A stretch of 64,000 nucleotides of DNA from contig JADMKA010000001.1 of NCBI GenBank assembly GCA_018780145.1, positions 24,710 to 88,709 on the forward strand, in the 5' to 3' direction. Positions 7,333-16,323 of this stretch are shown here, piece by piece (the stretch's first letter is position 1; every line of letters starts with the position of its first letter). Under the pieces are notes generated by a model, which ran no database searches, was not told the DNA's origin, and was given only the letters and a program-made list of their open reading frames with translations. This DNA is from Vitreoscilla sp. GTDB taxonomy: Bacteria; Pseudomonadota; Gammaproteobacteria; Burkholderiales; Burkholderiaceae_C. Position numbers and translations under genes: made by a program.

Positions 7333-8667
7333 TCACTTGGTCTTGCCGTCTTCCTTGAAGACCTCAGACCAGTCCTTCTCGAGCGCGTCGAGTGCGGCCT
7401 GCGGCGTGCCCTTGCCAGCGACCACGTAGTCGTGGACACGGTTCTGCATCGCCAGCAGCAGCTGCGCGTACGACGGATCAGCCGGGAAGTCCTTCACCAT
7501 CTTCATGGAATCCTGGAAGACCTGGGCGTAGGAGGTGCTGGTCGCGAACCCAGGCTGATTCAGGATCGCGTTCAGGCAGGTGAAGCCACCGCCATCCCAC
7601 CACTTCTGCTGGATCGCCGGCTGCGCGAACCACTTCATGTACTCCAGCGCCATGTCCTTCTTGTCGGAGTACTTGACGACCGAGATGCCCTGGCCACCGA
7701 GCTGCGCGTGCTGCACGTCACCCTTGGGGATCGCGAAGAAGCCGGTCTTCTCTCCGCCGACCTGCGGGTCCTTGGAGATGCCCGGGAAGAAGGCGATGAA
7801 GTTCATCTGCATCGCCACCTGGCCCGACTTGTAGGAGTCGAGGTTCTCACCCATGTAGGCATTGGAGTGCCCGGGCGGCGTGATGGTGTCGTACAGGTCC
7901 TTGTAGACAGTCAGGCCCTTGACGGCGCCAGCCCCGTTGATGAAGCCCTTCAAGTCGTACGGCTTCTTGGGGTTCATGTAGTCCATGCCGTAGGCGTACA
8001 TGGTGTTGGTCACGCCCATCGTGATGCCCTCGGAACCGCGCTCGGTGTAGAGCGCTGCGCCGTAGACCTTCTTGCCGTCGATCACGCGGTTCTGGAAGAA
8101 CTGGCCGACCTGCTTGAACTCGTCCCAGGTCTTGGGCGCCGCCAGGTCGCGGCCATACTTCTGCTTGAACTCGGCCTTCAGCTCCGGGCGGGCGAACCAG
8201 TCCTTGCGGTAGGTGAACGCCACCGCGTCACCCATGGCCGGCAGCGCGTAGTAGTTCTTCGTGCCCTTGGGCCAGGTCGAGTAGCCCTCGACGGTGGCCG
8301 GAGCGAAGTCGCTCATCTTGATGCCGTTCTTGTCGAAGAACTCGTTGAGCTTGACGTAATGCCCCTCGGTTGCCGCGGAACCGATCCACTGGCTGTCGCC
8401 GATCAGCAGATCGCACAACTTGCCTTTGGAGTTCAGCTCGTTGAGCATGCGCTGCGCGAAGTTCGGCCATGGCACGAACTCGTATTTCATGGCGATGCCG
8501 GTCTTGGCGGTGAAATCCTTCGACAGCTCGACCAGCGCGTTGGCGGGATCCCAGGCCGCCCAGCACAGCGTCAGCTGCTTCTGTTGCGCCTGCGCGCCCC
8601 CGCTCATCAGCGCAGCCGTCGCGAACGCGCTCGCGGCGACGGCCAGCTTGCCCTTGTTGAAGCTCAT
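7333..8667 (-). CDS. ABC transporter periplasmic binding protein, polyol/glycerol type (GlpV-like)
   Basis: A 444-residue extracellular solute-binding protein (SBP_bac_1 fold). The Sec signal peptide MSFNKGKLAVAASAFATAAL continues to about residue 28 (GGAQAQ). The mature protein starts [25 protein letters not shown] about 7 nt upstream supports the ATG at 8667. It is the first gene of the operon, facing a LacI-type regulator. WAAWDPANAL and TYRKDWF-type elements are typical of the binding protein that travels with DUF2160-containing glycerol-type importers. The ligand is inferred as glycerol, dihydroxyacetone or another short polyol/ketose. An alternative is a larger sugar alcohol. Confidence 0.88.
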   Translation of the reverse strand: MSFNKGKLAVAASAFATAALMSGGAQAQQKQLTLCWAAWDPANALVELSKDFTAKTGIAMKYEFVPWPNFAQRMLNELNSKGKLCDLLIGDSQWIGSAATEGHYVKLNEFFDKNGIKMSDFAPATVEGYSTWPKGTKNYYALPAMGDAVAFTYRKDWFARPELKAEFKQKYGRDLAAPKTWDEFKQVGQFFQNRVIDGKKVYGAALYTERGSEGITMGVTNTMYAYGMDYMNPKKPYDLKGFINGAGAVKGLTVYKDLYDTITPPGHSNAYMGENLDSYKSGQVAMQMNFIAFFPGISKDPQVGGEKTGFFAIPKGDVQHAQLGGQGISVVKYSDKKDMALEYMKWFAQPAIQQKWWDGGGFTCLNAILNQPGFATSTSYAQVFQDSMKMVKDFPADPSYAQLLLAMQNRVHDYVVAGKGTPQAALDALEKDWSEVFKEDGKTK

Positions 8668-8984
8668 CCTCGGTCTCCTGTTCGATATCAATCGCGGCCA
8701 ATCGCCGCGGGCTCTGGACGGGGCACGGCGGTCGTGCCGGCCTCGGTGTGGGGCCGCCGCCACCAGGTGATGGAGCGACCTTGGGGCACAGTTTAAGCAC
8801 ATCATTTAATAAATCACTCAAGGAAAACCCTAAATCAATCATCCCGCGTCGTTGATGGGAGGACAGCGCTCGATCGGGCCATCGCCCCCCCCAAGCCGGC
8901 CACGAACTGGCCCCTTGGCCGACCGCCCAGATTCGGCGACACTACGATGGATTTATTTCTTTGGGCACTTTGCGGCCCTCAACC
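8668..8984. promoter_or_regulatory. Divergent control region between the polyol operon and the LacI-type regulator
   Basis: 317 bp without a credible gene. It is GC-rich except for an AT-rich island at about 8791-8840. On the minus strand the island contains TTGATT (8838-8833) and, downstream, the run TGATTTATTAAAT, which may form the operon promoter, although the hexamers fit the sigma70 consensus poorly. A second AT-rich patch (GGATTTATTTCTTT, about 8949-8962) lies just before the regulator start. No clear CG-centred LacI-family palindrome was found. TGATTTATTA recurs at 13100-13109 before the porin gene. Confidence 0.5.
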
Positions 8985-10019
8985 ATGTCCAACCCGGCCA
9001 CCATCACCAAGATCGCCGAGACCGCAGGCGTCAGCACGGCCACGGTGGACCGCGTGCTCAACAACCGCCCTGGCGTGAACCCGGCGACGGTGCGCAAGGT
9101 CCGCGAGGCCATGGCCACGCTCGGCGGGGGCCCGCCGATCCGCGGGCGGCCCCGTTCGACCTCCTCCTACCGCTTCGCCTTCGTCCTGCCGTCGGCACGG
9201 CTGGGCTTCTTTGACCTGGTCGACCGGGTGGTGGCGCAAACCGCCGGCGAATTCCGCCACCAGCACATCACCGAAGTGACGCACCGCCTGCCGGTGGCCG
9301 ACGCGAATGCGTTTGCAGCGGAACTCGCCAAGCTGTCCGACCTTGATGGCGTGGCCCTGCTTGCGCCCGACGTGCCGCCTGTGAAACTGGCGATCAATGA
9401 ACTCGTCCGTGCCGGTGTGCATGTGGTGACGCTGTTCTCCGACGTGCCTGGGTCGATGCGAGAAACAGCCATCGGCGCCGACAACCGGGCTGCCGGTCGG
9501 ACGGCCGGCTTGCTGCTGGGCCGTTCGCTGCCGCGCGACGCTCCGGCACGGTGCGCACTCGTTTCGCCAGCCACGCGCTTCGCTGCCGAGATCGACCGGC
9601 GTATCGGCTTCCAGCAGGTGCTCGAGGAGCGCTTTCCGAACGCAACACCACTGCGCCTGTTTGAATTGCCGGAGTCCGAGGACGAGGCCTACGACTATGC
9701 GCGCACGTCCCTGTCCCCCGATGCCACCGGTGGGCGCCTGGCCGGGCTGTACAACGTCGGCCCGTGCAACTTCGGTGTCGCACGGGCGCTCGCCGAGCAC
9801 GGCTATGGTCAGGATCTGATCTTTGTCGCCCACGACCTGCTGGAGGTGCACCGGTCGATGCTGCTCTCCGGCACGATCAGTTATCTGCTCCACCAGGACG
9901 TGCAGTACGCCGTCACCGCCGCCAGCCGAGTCCTGCGGGCGCTGTGTGACGGGGTTCGGGGCGCATTGGCGATCAGCAACCCCCGATTCGAGATCCTCAC
10001 GGTCGAAAATCTTGCGTGA
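8985..10019 (+). CDS. LacI-family transcriptional regulator
   Basis: A 344-residue LacI/GalR-type regulator. The N-terminal helix-turn-helix is TITKIAETAGVSTATVDRVL followed by the hinge helix, and the rest is a periplasmic-binding-protein-like ligand domain (about 65-335). The ATG at 8985 places the helix-turn-helix at the usual distance from the N-terminus; an upstream TTG at 8961 is in frame but adds a poor extension. Unusual is the DNA-recognition turn with TVDRVLNNRPGVN, close to regulators of inositol and ribose-type systems. It is divergent from the ABC/dha operon and 48 bp upstream of the second dhaK. It probably represses both in response to the imported polyol or its phosphate. Confidence 0.9.
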   Translation: MSNPATITKIAETAGVSTATVDRVLNNRPGVNPATVRKVREAMATLGGGPPIRGRPRSTSSYRFAFVLPSARLGFFDLVDRVVAQTAGEFRHQHITEVTHRLPVADANAFAAELAKLSDLDGVALLAPDVPPVKLAINELVRAGVHVVTLFSDVPGSMRETAIGADNRAAGRTAGLLLGRSLPRDAPARCALVSPATRFAAEIDRRIGFQQVLEERFPNATPLRLFELPESEDEAYDYARTSLSPDATGGRLAGLYNVGPCNFGVARALAEHGYGQDLIFVAHDLLEVHRSMLLSGTISYLLHQDVQYAVTAASRVLRALCDGVRGALAISNPRFEILTVENLA

Positions 10020-10067
10020 CAGGCTCGCCGCCGCGCACCACAATGGATCAGTGGATGGATCACAGAG

Positions 10068-11051
10068 ATGAAGAAGTTCGTCAACTCGGTCGACGACCTT
10101 GTTAAGGACAGCGTGGCCGGACTGGTCATGGCACACCCGGATCTGCTTGCGCTGAATGAAACCCCGTTGTTCGTTCATCGGATTTCTCCCAAGCAGGGGC
10201 GCGTCGCGCTGATCTCAGGTGGCGGTTCGGGGCACGAGCCCCTCCACACCGGCTATGTCGGCCCGGGCATGCTGGACGCCGCCTGCCCTGGGCAGATTTT
10301 CACCGCCCCCACGCCAGACCAGATCGTTGCCGCGGCGCAGCGGGTGGATACCGGCCACGGGGTGCTGATGGTCGTGAAGAATTATGGCGGCGACTGCGCG
10401 AGCTTCCAGGTCGCCACCGAAATGCTCGAACTCGAGTGCGCCACGGTGCTGGTCGACGACGACGTTGCAGTAGAGCACTCCACCCACTCCACGGGCCGCC
10501 GCGGCGTGGCAGGCACCCTGGTGGTCGAGAAGATGGTCGGCGCGGCGGCCGAGGCGGGCGCCGACCTGTACGAATGCAAGACCTTGGCCGGCCGGGTCAA
10601 CGCGAACACGGCTTCGATGGGCGTTGCGCTGTCCAGCTGCATCGTGCCACAGGCGGATGCTCCGACCTTTGAGATCGCACACTGTGAGATGGAGGTCGGC
10701 GTCGGCATCCACGGCGAGCCCGGTCGCTACCGTCAGGCGATGTTGCCGGCGGACGAGATCGTCGAGCTGCTGCTGGAACCGGTGCTGAAAGACCTGGCTC
10801 TGGCTGCGGGCCGTTCGGTGCTGCTGCATGTCAACGGCTTTGGCGGCACGCCTCTGATCGAACTTCACCTGCTCAACAGGATCGCCACCCTCCAGCTCCG
10901 CGCCAAGGGCCTGCATGTCAAGCGCTGGCTGGTGGGCAACCACACGACGTCGCTCGAGATGGCTGGCGCCTCCCTGACGCTCACGGCCTTGGACGACGAA
11001 CTCACGGCGCTCTGGGACGCGCCGGTGACGACACCGTCACTGCGCTGGTGA
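10068..11051 (+). CDS. Second DhaK paralogue, next to the LacI-type regulator
   Basis: A 327-residue DhaK, exactly the length of the copy at 1207-2190 and alignable without gaps through the catalytic region. [15 protein letters not shown] (51-65), Asp109 in NYGGD and His215 in GIHGEPG are all conserved. Differences cluster right after Asp109 (CASF instead of LMNF). There is no dhaL beside it, so it must borrow the DhaL at 2187-2837, use one elsewhere, or bind ketose as a sensor. In Lactococcus a DhaK paralogue (DhaQ) is a transcriptional coactivator, and adjacency to a regulator makes a similar role conceivable. It overlaps the convergent chemoreceptor gene by 15 bp. Confidence 0.9.
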   Translation: MKKFVNSVDDLVKDSVAGLVMAHPDLLALNETPLFVHRISPKQGRVALISGGGSGHEPLHTGYVGPGMLDAACPGQIFTAPTPDQIVAAAQRVDTGHGVLMVVKNYGGDCASFQVATEMLELECATVLVDDDVAVEHSTHSTGRRGVAGTLVVEKMVGAAAEAGADLYECKTLAGRVNANTASMGVALSSCIVPQADAPTFEIAHCEMEVGVGIHGEPGRYRQAMLPADEIVELLLEPVLKDLALAAGRSVLLHVNGFGGTPLIELHLLNRIATLQLRAKGLHVKRWLVGNHTTSLEMAGASLTLTALDDELTALWDAPVTTPSLRW

Positions 11052-12995
11052 GGCCGCCTCCAACCTGAACTGTGCAATCGCCTGGACCAGCGTCCCGGCC
11101 TGCCCTTTCAGACTGTCGGCCGCCGCTGCGGACTGCTCGACAAGTGCCGCATTCTGCTGGGTCATGTGTTCCAGGTTGGTGACCGCCTGGTTGATATGCC
11201 CGAGACCATCGGATTGCTCCCGGGTGCTGACCGTGATGGTCCCCAGAGTGTCGTTGACGTTGCGTACGCCAGCCAGGATCTCCACCATCCGGGCGCTCGC
11301 TGCGTCGGCCAACTGCGAACCGGCCGCCACCTCGGCCGTGCTGCTGGCGATCAGTTCCTTGATTTCACGTGCCGCGGCGGCGGAGCGCTGCGCCAGGGCG
11401 CGCACCTCCCCCGCGACGACGGCAAAGCCTCGACCACTGTCGCCGGCCCTGGCGGCCTCGACCGCCGCGTTCAAGGCCAGGATGTTGGTCTGAAAGGCGA
11501 TGCCGTCGATCACCCCGGTGATTTCGGCGATGCGCTGGCTGCTGTTCGAAATGCTCTCCATCTTCAGCACCACGTCGCGCATGGCGGCACCACCACGTTC
11601 GGCGGCCTCGGAGGTGCCGCGTGCCAAGCCATCGGCCGTGCGCGTGGCCTCGGCGGCCTGCCGCACGCTCCCGTAAACCTGATTCATCTCTGCCGTGGTC
11701 TGCTGCAGGCGAGCCGCGGTTTCCTCCGTGCGCCGGCTGAGATCCAGGTTGCCGCCGGCAATCTCGGCTGACGCCAGGGAGATGGCATCCGCCGATGTGC
11801 GCACCGCGCCCAGCATCTCGACGAAGCGAAGCCGCAGGCGCTCGACGCAGGCCATCATGCTGCCGATCTCGTCGGCCCGCCCTGTCGACACCGGAATCGA
11901 CAGGTCGCCATCGGCCACCCTGTCGAGCGACTGCGTCAGCATCCGCAGAGGGTCACCCACCCAACGCCGAATCAGCAGGAACAGCCCTGCGCACAAGGCC
12001 AGCGCGGCCACGCCGAACATCGCCAGGAACGGGACCAGCGTGGCCCATTGCTGCTGCATGGCCTCACCGCCGGAGACTTCGCCGACGACGATCCATCCGG
12101 TGCCCGCGCTGGGGCGGGCCACTGAAAAGCGGTCCGTCGCGGAGGGGCTCAAGACCGGGCCGATGCCGCCCACTTCGATCCCGGGCTTGCTGCCCTGCAA
12201 CGCGGCCAGCAACGCGGGTGCAGCGTTGGAAACCTCGGCCAGGGTGCGGCCGCGCAGCGTGGGCGGCAACATCAGCGTCGCCTGCTGTGCGTCGCCACCG
12301 CGAGGGTCCAGGACATACACCCCGCCGCTGTCGAAGAAGCGGATGTCTGCCACCATCTTTTCGAGCGACCGGTCGAAATCGCCCAGGTCGAACGCCACGA
12401 AGAGCGCGCCCACCACCTGTTCCTGCAGGTCGCGCACCGGCTGCATTCGGGTGATGAACGTGCGCCCATACAGGCTCGCCCGCCCCATGTAGGCCTTGTT
12501 GCCGAGCAGTGCAGCATAGGCCGGGTGGTTGGCATCGACCAGCATTCCCATGGCCCGCTCGCCCTTGTCGTTCTTCAGCGAGGTGCTCGCCGTCACGAAC
12601 GCCTTGCCGCGCCGCATCAATACCGCAGCGGCACCGCCGGTGAACTCGGTGAACTTGTCGCAGGGGTTGTGGTACTCGTTCAGGGCAATGCCGAGTTGCG
12701 TGATGCGCCCGCTGGCTTCATCGAGCACGAAGGTCTTGCCGAACTGGTCGCCGAACACCTTGAAGAACCGTTCGACAAGCAACTTGGCAGTCTGGTCGTA
12801 GGCATCCATGGCCTGAGCGACAGCCTCGACCTTGGCGTCAACCCACGAGACCGTGCGCTCCTGTGCGCGCTGGCCAAGCATGACGGTCATGACGGCGCAG
12901 ATCGCGGCCAGGATGGCCAGCAGCAAAGCGCCGCCAATCAAGGTGATCCGGCGCGCGACCGTGCTGGTGGGTGGGTTGATCGGGTTCGGATTCAT
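11037..12995 (-). CDS. Methyl-accepting chemotaxis protein with periplasmic Cache_3/Cache_2 sensor
   Basis: A 652-residue chemoreceptor. TM1 is about residues 17-37. A periplasmic double-cache-type domain (about 40-310) includes [14 protein letters not shown] and [18 protein letters not shown]2 is about 325-345, followed by HAMP (about 345-400) and the MCP signalling hairpin. The tip reads [20 protein letters not shown], followed by [19 protein letters not shown]. No C-terminal CheR-binding pentapeptide is present. ATG at 12995 has AGGAG upstream. The ligand is unknown; cache domains bind small organic acids, amino acids or polyamines. The last 15 bp overlap the end of the convergent dhaK paralogue. 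Confidence 0.92.
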   Translation of the reverse strand: MNPNPINPPTSTVARRITLIGGALLLAILAAICAVMTVMLGQRAQERTVSWVDAKVEAVAQAMDAYDQTAKLLVERFFKVFGDQFGKTFVLDEASGRITQLGIALNEYHNPCDKFTEFTGGAAAVLMRRGKAFVTASTSLKNDKGERAMGMLVDANHPAYAALLGNKAYMGRASLYGRTFITRMQPVRDLQEQVVGALFVAFDLGDFDRSLEKMVADIRFFDSGGVYVLDPRGGDAQQATLMLPPTLRGRTLAEVSNAAPALLAALQGSKPGIEVGGIGPVLSPSATDRFSVARPSAGTGWIVVGEVSGGEAMQQQWATLVPFLAMFGVAALALCAGLFLLIRRWVGDPLRMLTQSLDRVADGDLSIPVSTGRADEIGSMMACVERLRLRFVEMLGAVRTSADAISLASAEIAGGNLDLSRRTEETAARLQQTTAEMNQVYGSVRQAAEATRTADGLARGTSEAAERGGAAMRDVVLKMESISNSSQRIAEITGVIDGIAFQTNILALNAAVEAARAGDSGRGFAVVAGEVRALAQRSAAAAREIKELIASSTAEVAAGSQLADAASARMVEILAGVRNVNDTLGTITVSTREQSDGLGHINQAVTNLEHMTQQNAALVEQSAAAADSLKGQAGTLVQAIAQFRLEAASPAQ

Positions 12996-13205
12996 CGGTG
13001 TCTCCTGTTGCGTGACTGCGACACAAGACCCAGTGCCCCGGCCGCCATGACCTCACCTATCGGTCTGATGTTATTTTTCTTTAGTTGATGTGTCTCGATT
13101 GATTTATTATGTGGACGCTGCGATAACACATTGACAGGAATGAGTCTCAAGCATCATTCCTTCCGATGGCAGCTGTACGCAACCCAATCATTTCGGAGAC
13201 GTTTG
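12996..13205. promoter_or_regulatory. Divergent control region between the chemoreceptor and porin genes
   Basis: 210 bp with no credible gene and an AT-rich core (about 13065-13110). It contains TGATTTATTA at 13100-13109, identical to a 10-mer in the polyol-operon control region. The porin ribosome site GGAG lies at about 13195-13199. Promoter hexamers cannot be assigned with confidence. Confidence 0.4.
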
Positions 13206-14165
13206 ATGAAGAAGCATGTGATGGTGGGACTGGCCGCATGGGCCTGCTCGGCAGGTGCCGTGTGGGCCCAGTCGTCGGTGACGGTCTTTGGATTCATCGA
13301 GGCCCAGGTGGGCCGGCAGACAGGAGAAGCGGAGAACGCGAAGGTGTTCGACATGGGCGGCAGCCGCCTCGGCTTCAAGGGAACTGAAGATCTGGGCGAC
13401 GGCCTGAAAGCGTCGTTCTACCTGGAGCACCGGTTGAACCCGGACACCGGCACCGTCGGCGGTGGCGACACTTTCTGGAAGGGTGGTTCCTGGGTCGGCC
13501 TGAGCAGCGACACGCTGGGTTCGGTGAAGATCGGCCGCTGGTGGTCACAGGCCTTCCTGAAGTCCCAGTACGCCGCCGACCCGTTCGGCATGGGCACCCT
13601 CGGCGAGGGCACCTACGGGTCCGTGGGCTGCGGCCCGAACTTCTCCGGCGGCTGCCTGGGTGCGTTCTGGCTCAACAACTCCGTCAGCTACGAGAACTCG
13701 ATCGGCGGCTTCAGCTTCGGCGCCCAGGTGGCCGAGGCGGTGGGCGGCGGCGAGCGCCCGGCCAACCTCGGCCTGAGCTACGCTTCGGGCCCGCTGTACC
13801 TCGGCGCCGGCTACGAAGTTTCGAATGACGGCAGCCAGGATTCCAACTGGGCGTCCGTGGCGGCCAACTACGACTTCGGCGCCGTCAAGCTGTATGCCGG
13901 CTACGGCTGGGGCCAGACCAGCACGAAGGTCAGCCGCGAGAACCTGCTGGTTGGCTTCAGCGCTCCCGTCGGCAAGGGCGCCATCATCGGCAGCTACGAC
14001 ATGCAGGATCAGGACGACGTCCGGGTCGAGCAGCTGCTGTCGCTGGGCTACAAGTACAACCTGTCGGCTCGGACCAACGTGTTCGCCGTGGTCGCCAATG
14101 ACAGCAAGGCGCCGGCCGGAACGAACAAGTCCGGCTACGCGCTCGGCGTCTTCCACAGCTTCTGA
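13206..14165 (+). CDS. Outer-membrane porin, Gram-negative Porin_4 type
   Basis: A 319-residue trimeric-porin-family protein. The signal peptide MKKHVMVGLAAWACSAGAVWA is cleaved before QSSVTVFGFIEAQVG, the first beta strand typical of Burkholderiales porins. MGGSRLGFKGTEDLGDGLKA is the family hallmark. The C-terminus SGYALGVFHSF ends in Phe, the outer-membrane insertion signal. An upstream ATG at 13131 would place extra residues before the signal peptide and lacks a good ribosome site, so 13206 with GGAG upstream is used. It is slightly shorter than the usual 340-380 residues. It provides passive diffusion of small solutes. A strong terminator follows. Confidence 0.93.
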   Translation: MKKHVMVGLAAWACSAGAVWAQSSVTVFGFIEAQVGRQTGEAENAKVFDMGGSRLGFKGTEDLGDGLKASFYLEHRLNPDTGTVGGGDTFWKGGSWVGLSSDTLGSVKIGRWWSQAFLKSQYAADPFGMGTLGEGTYGSVGCGPNFSGGCLGAFWLNNSVSYENSIGGFSFGAQVAEAVGGGERPANLGLSYASGPLYLGAGYEVSNDGSQDSNWASVAANYDFGAVKLYAGYGWGQTSTKVSRENLLVGFSAPVGKGAIIGSYDMQDQDDVRVEQLLSLGYKYNLSARTNVFAVVANDSKAPAGTNKSGYALGVFHSF

Positions 14166-14175
14166 TTGGGGAGAC

Positions 14176-14214
14176 GGCGCTGCCCCTGATTGCCTCGGCA
14201 GATTGGGCAGCGCC
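14176..14214 (+). repeat. Inverted repeat after the porin gene
   Basis: GGCGCTGCCC (14176-14185) and GGGCAGCGCC (14205-14214) form a perfect 10-bp stem around a 19-nt loop, 10 bp after the porin stop. No T-run follows, so it is probably an mRNA 3'-stabilising or auxiliary termination hairpin upstream of the next one. GGCGCTGC is reused in the terminator stem at 14247. Confidence 0.6.
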
Positions 14215-14246
14215 GCGCCGGCTTGGCGGAGGGGCCGGGCCGGCTT

Positions 14247-14279
14247 GGCGCTGCACCACCCAGGTTGCAGCGCCCTTTT
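14247..14279 (+). terminator. Rho-independent terminator of the porin gene
   Basis: GGCGCTGCA (14247-14255) pairs with TGCAGCGCC (14266-14274) around a 10-nt loop, followed by CTTTTG. The stem, loop and T-run have intrinsic-terminator geometry on the plus strand and separate the porin from pyruvate kinase, which starts 43 bp later. Confidence 0.75.
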
Positions 14280-14321
14280 GGGGCCAGGGGCCTTGCAGTT
14301 CCCTTCCCGAGACCGGACACC

Positions 14322-15737
14322 ATGAATCGCCAACGCAAAGCCAAAGTCGTCGCCACGCTGGGGCCGTCGAGTTCCGACCCCGTCACGATCCGCGCGCTCT
14401 TCGACGCCGGCGCCGATGTGTTCCGACTCAACTTCAGCCACGGTACACATGCCCAACACCGTGAGCGCCTGGACATCATCCGCCAGATCGAGCGCGAGAC
14501 CCAGCGGCCGATTGCCGTGCTGCTCGACCTGCAGGGCCCGAAGCTGCGCATCGGCGCCCTGTCGACCGGCCCGGTTCCGTTGGCCGCAGGCAGCGCGTTC
14601 CGTCTCGACCTGAACCCGACACCAGGCGACGGGCAGCGCGCGCCATTGCCGCATCCGGAAATCTTCGCGGCGCTCAAGCCAGGCACCGAATTGCTCATCG
14701 ACGACGGCAAGCTCCGGCTTCGCGTCCAGGACTGCGGCCCAGACTTCGCCGAAACCCTGGTCGTTGTCGGTGGAACCCTGTCGGACCGCAAGGGCGTCAA
14801 TGTGCCCTCGGTGCTGCTGCCCATCTCGGCCATGACCCCGAAAGACCACGCCGACCTGACGTTCGGGTTGAGCCTGGGGGTCGATTGGGTCGCGTTGTCA
14901 TTCGTCCAACGCCCTGAAGATCTGCATCAGGCCAAGGCGATCGTTCAAGGGCGCGCAGCCGTTCTGGCCAAGCTCGAGAAGCCTGCTGCCATCGACTCCC
15001 TCGACGCGATCATCGAAGCCGCCGACGCCATCATGGTGGCGCGAGGCGACCTGGGTGTCGAAATGCCTGCCGAACAGGTGCCCCGCATCCAGAAACGCAT
15101 CGTCCGGGCCTGCCGTGCAGCGGGCAAGCCGGTTGTTGTGGCCACCCAGATGCTGGAGTCGATGATCACATCGCCCATCCCGACCCGCGCCGAAGCCTCT
15201 GACGTGGCCAACGCGGTCTACGATGGCGCCGACGCGGTGATGCTGTCGGCCGAATCAGCGTCCGGCCAGTACCCTCGCCAAGCGGTCACGGTGATGGACC
15301 GCATCATCACCGAAGTCGAGTCGGACCCGAGCTACCGCAGCGGCCTCGATGCTACCCACGCCCCGCCGCGGGCCGCCATTGCGGACGCCATCTGCCTCGG
15401 CTTGAGGCAGTCTGCCAGCCTGCTGCCGGTGGCGGCCATGGTCACCTACTCGAGATCGGGCACCACGACCTTGCGGGCAGCGCGGGAGCGCCCGGTCGTG
15501 CCTGTCCTCAGCATGACACCCGAGTTGGGCACGGCGCGGCGCCTGGCGCTGGTCTGGGGCGTTCACTCGGTTCACACGGAGGCCACGGTCGCCGACGTAC
15601 CCGACATGGTCGCCCAGGCTTGCGCGATGGCCCGCCGCGAAGGCTTCGCCAGGGAGGGAGACATCGTCGCCATCGCTTCTGGCATGCCCTTCGGCGTGGC
15701 CGGCACCACCAACTTCCTGCACCTTTCCAGGGCCTGA
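14322..15737 (+). CDS. pyk: Pyruvate kinase
   Basis: A 471-residue pyruvate kinase. It starts MNRQRKAKVVATLGPSS, the usual KIVATLGP strand. FRLNFSHG, the PK signature with the catalytic Lys (AKLEKP), the metal-binding IMVARGDLGVEMP and ATQMLESM follow, and then the C-terminal alpha/beta domain with SRSGTTTLRAAR. It transfers phosphate from phosphoenolpyruvate to ADP in the cytoplasm. The start at 14322 is the one that gives the normal N-terminus; an upstream in-frame ATG at 14190 would read through the porin terminator. It is a single gene. Triose phosphate from the dha pathway would end here, though linkage is probably coincidental. Confidence 0.96.
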   Translation: MNRQRKAKVVATLGPSSSDPVTIRALFDAGADVFRLNFSHGTHAQHRERLDIIRQIERETQRPIAVLLDLQGPKLRIGALSTGPVPLAAGSAFRLDLNPTPGDGQRAPLPHPEIFAALKPGTELLIDDGKLRLRVQDCGPDFAETLVVVGGTLSDRKGVNVPSVLLPISAMTPKDHADLTFGLSLGVDWVALSFVQRPEDLHQAKAIVQGRAAVLAKLEKPAAIDSLDAIIEAADAIMVARGDLGVEMPAEQVPRIQKRIVRACRAAGKPVVVATQMLESMITSPIPTRAEASDVANAVYDGADAVMLSAESASGQYPRQAVTVMDRIITEVESDPSYRSGLDATHAPPRAAIADAICLGLRQSASLLPVAAMVTYSRSGTTTLRAARERPVVPVLSMTPELGTARRLALVWGVHSVHTEATVADVPDMVAQACAMARREGFAREGDIVAIASGMPFGVAGTTNFLHLSRA

Positions 15738-15787
15738 AACCCCGGTTCGATCGTCGGCGGACTCCAAGGTACGACCGCTGTTGGTGC

Positions 15788-15815
15788 TTGTCTTTGCACG
15801 GCAACGGCGTAGGAT
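15788..15815 (+). promoter_or_regulatory. Candidate sigma70 promoter for the GYD-domain gene
   Basis: TTGTCT (15788-15793), a 16-bp spacer and TAGGAT (15810-15815) lie in the 252-bp gap between pyruvate kinase and the GYD gene. Both hexamers are imperfect. This would give a leader of roughly 170 nt, in which no further clear structure was recognised. Confidence 0.35.
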
Positions 15816-15989
15816 TTGGCGGCTCACTCGTCAGCGGCATCCTTTGGGGTCCGCCTCGGGCGCCACCTGCGCCGACGGCCCCCAGAGCCAGCCACTGGCG
15901 ACGGGCCGGACCATGCCTTGGGAGCCCCATGGTTTCGGAAAGAGGCAACTGGTTCGCGCTCCCTCCACGTTCCAAGAAGGAGGGTGATG

Positions 15990-16283
15990 ATGATCACCTA
16001 TATCGGCCTGATGAGCTTCACGGAGAAGGGTGTCCAAAGCGTCAAGGAGACCACCAAGCGCGCCGCTGCGGCCAAGGAGATTGGCCAGCGTTTCGGCGTG
16101 AACATGAAGGACATCTACTGGACCATGGGTCAGCACGACATCGTGTGCGTGCTCGAAGCCCAGGACGAAACCTCCCTGGCCGCATTCGACCTGGCGATCG
16201 CCATGCAGGGCAACATCCGCTCGCAATCCTTGCGCGCGTTCTCCGCGGCAGACATGGAGAAGATCCTCGCCAAGCTCCCGTGA
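15990..16283 (+). CDS. GYD-domain protein
   Basis: A 97-residue cytoplasmic protein of the GYD family (COG4274): MITYIGLMSFTEKGVQSVKE at the start, then GVNMKDIYWTMGQHDIVCVL and a C-terminal SLRAFSAADMEKIL. It is a ferredoxin-like dimeric fold of unknown biochemical role. Two adjacent ATGs exist (15987, 15990). AAGGAGG at 15977-15983 is 6 nt from the second and only 3 nt from the first, so the second is preferred. It stands alone and is convergent with a crotonase-fold gene 17 bp downstream. Confidence 0.85.
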   Translation: MITYIGLMSFTEKGVQSVKETTKRAAAAKEIGQRFGVNMKDIYWTMGQHDIVCVLEAQDETSLAAFDLAIAMQGNIRSQSLRAFSAADMEKILAKLP

Positions 16284-16290
16284 ACCGGGC

Positions 16291-16323
16291 CGCCCGCCGC
16301 TCAAGCCGATTGCCAGGCGGGCG
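16291..16323. terminator. Possible terminator hairpin between convergent genes
   Basis: CGCCCGCC (16291-16298) and GGCGGGCG (16316-16323) can pair around a 17-nt loop. The repeat spans the end of the crotonase-fold gene and is followed on the plus strand only by a short CTT. GC-rich chance pairing is quite possible. Confidence 0.3.

Noticed and set aside
8791..8840. A LacI-family operator palindrome in the divergent region
   Set aside because: The AT-rich island has no convincing CG-centred symmetric site; apparent symmetry in ATTTAATAAAT fails when complemented.
8852..9214. A small open frame of 120 codons at the start of the LacI-type gene
   Set aside because: It overlaps the regulator in another frame, with a proline/arginine-rich composition and no ribosome site.
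15738..15989. An N-terminal extension of the GYD-domain gene back to 15816
   Set aside because: The upstream residues are arginine/proline-rich and unlike the family. AAGGAGG is correctly placed for the ATG at 15990.
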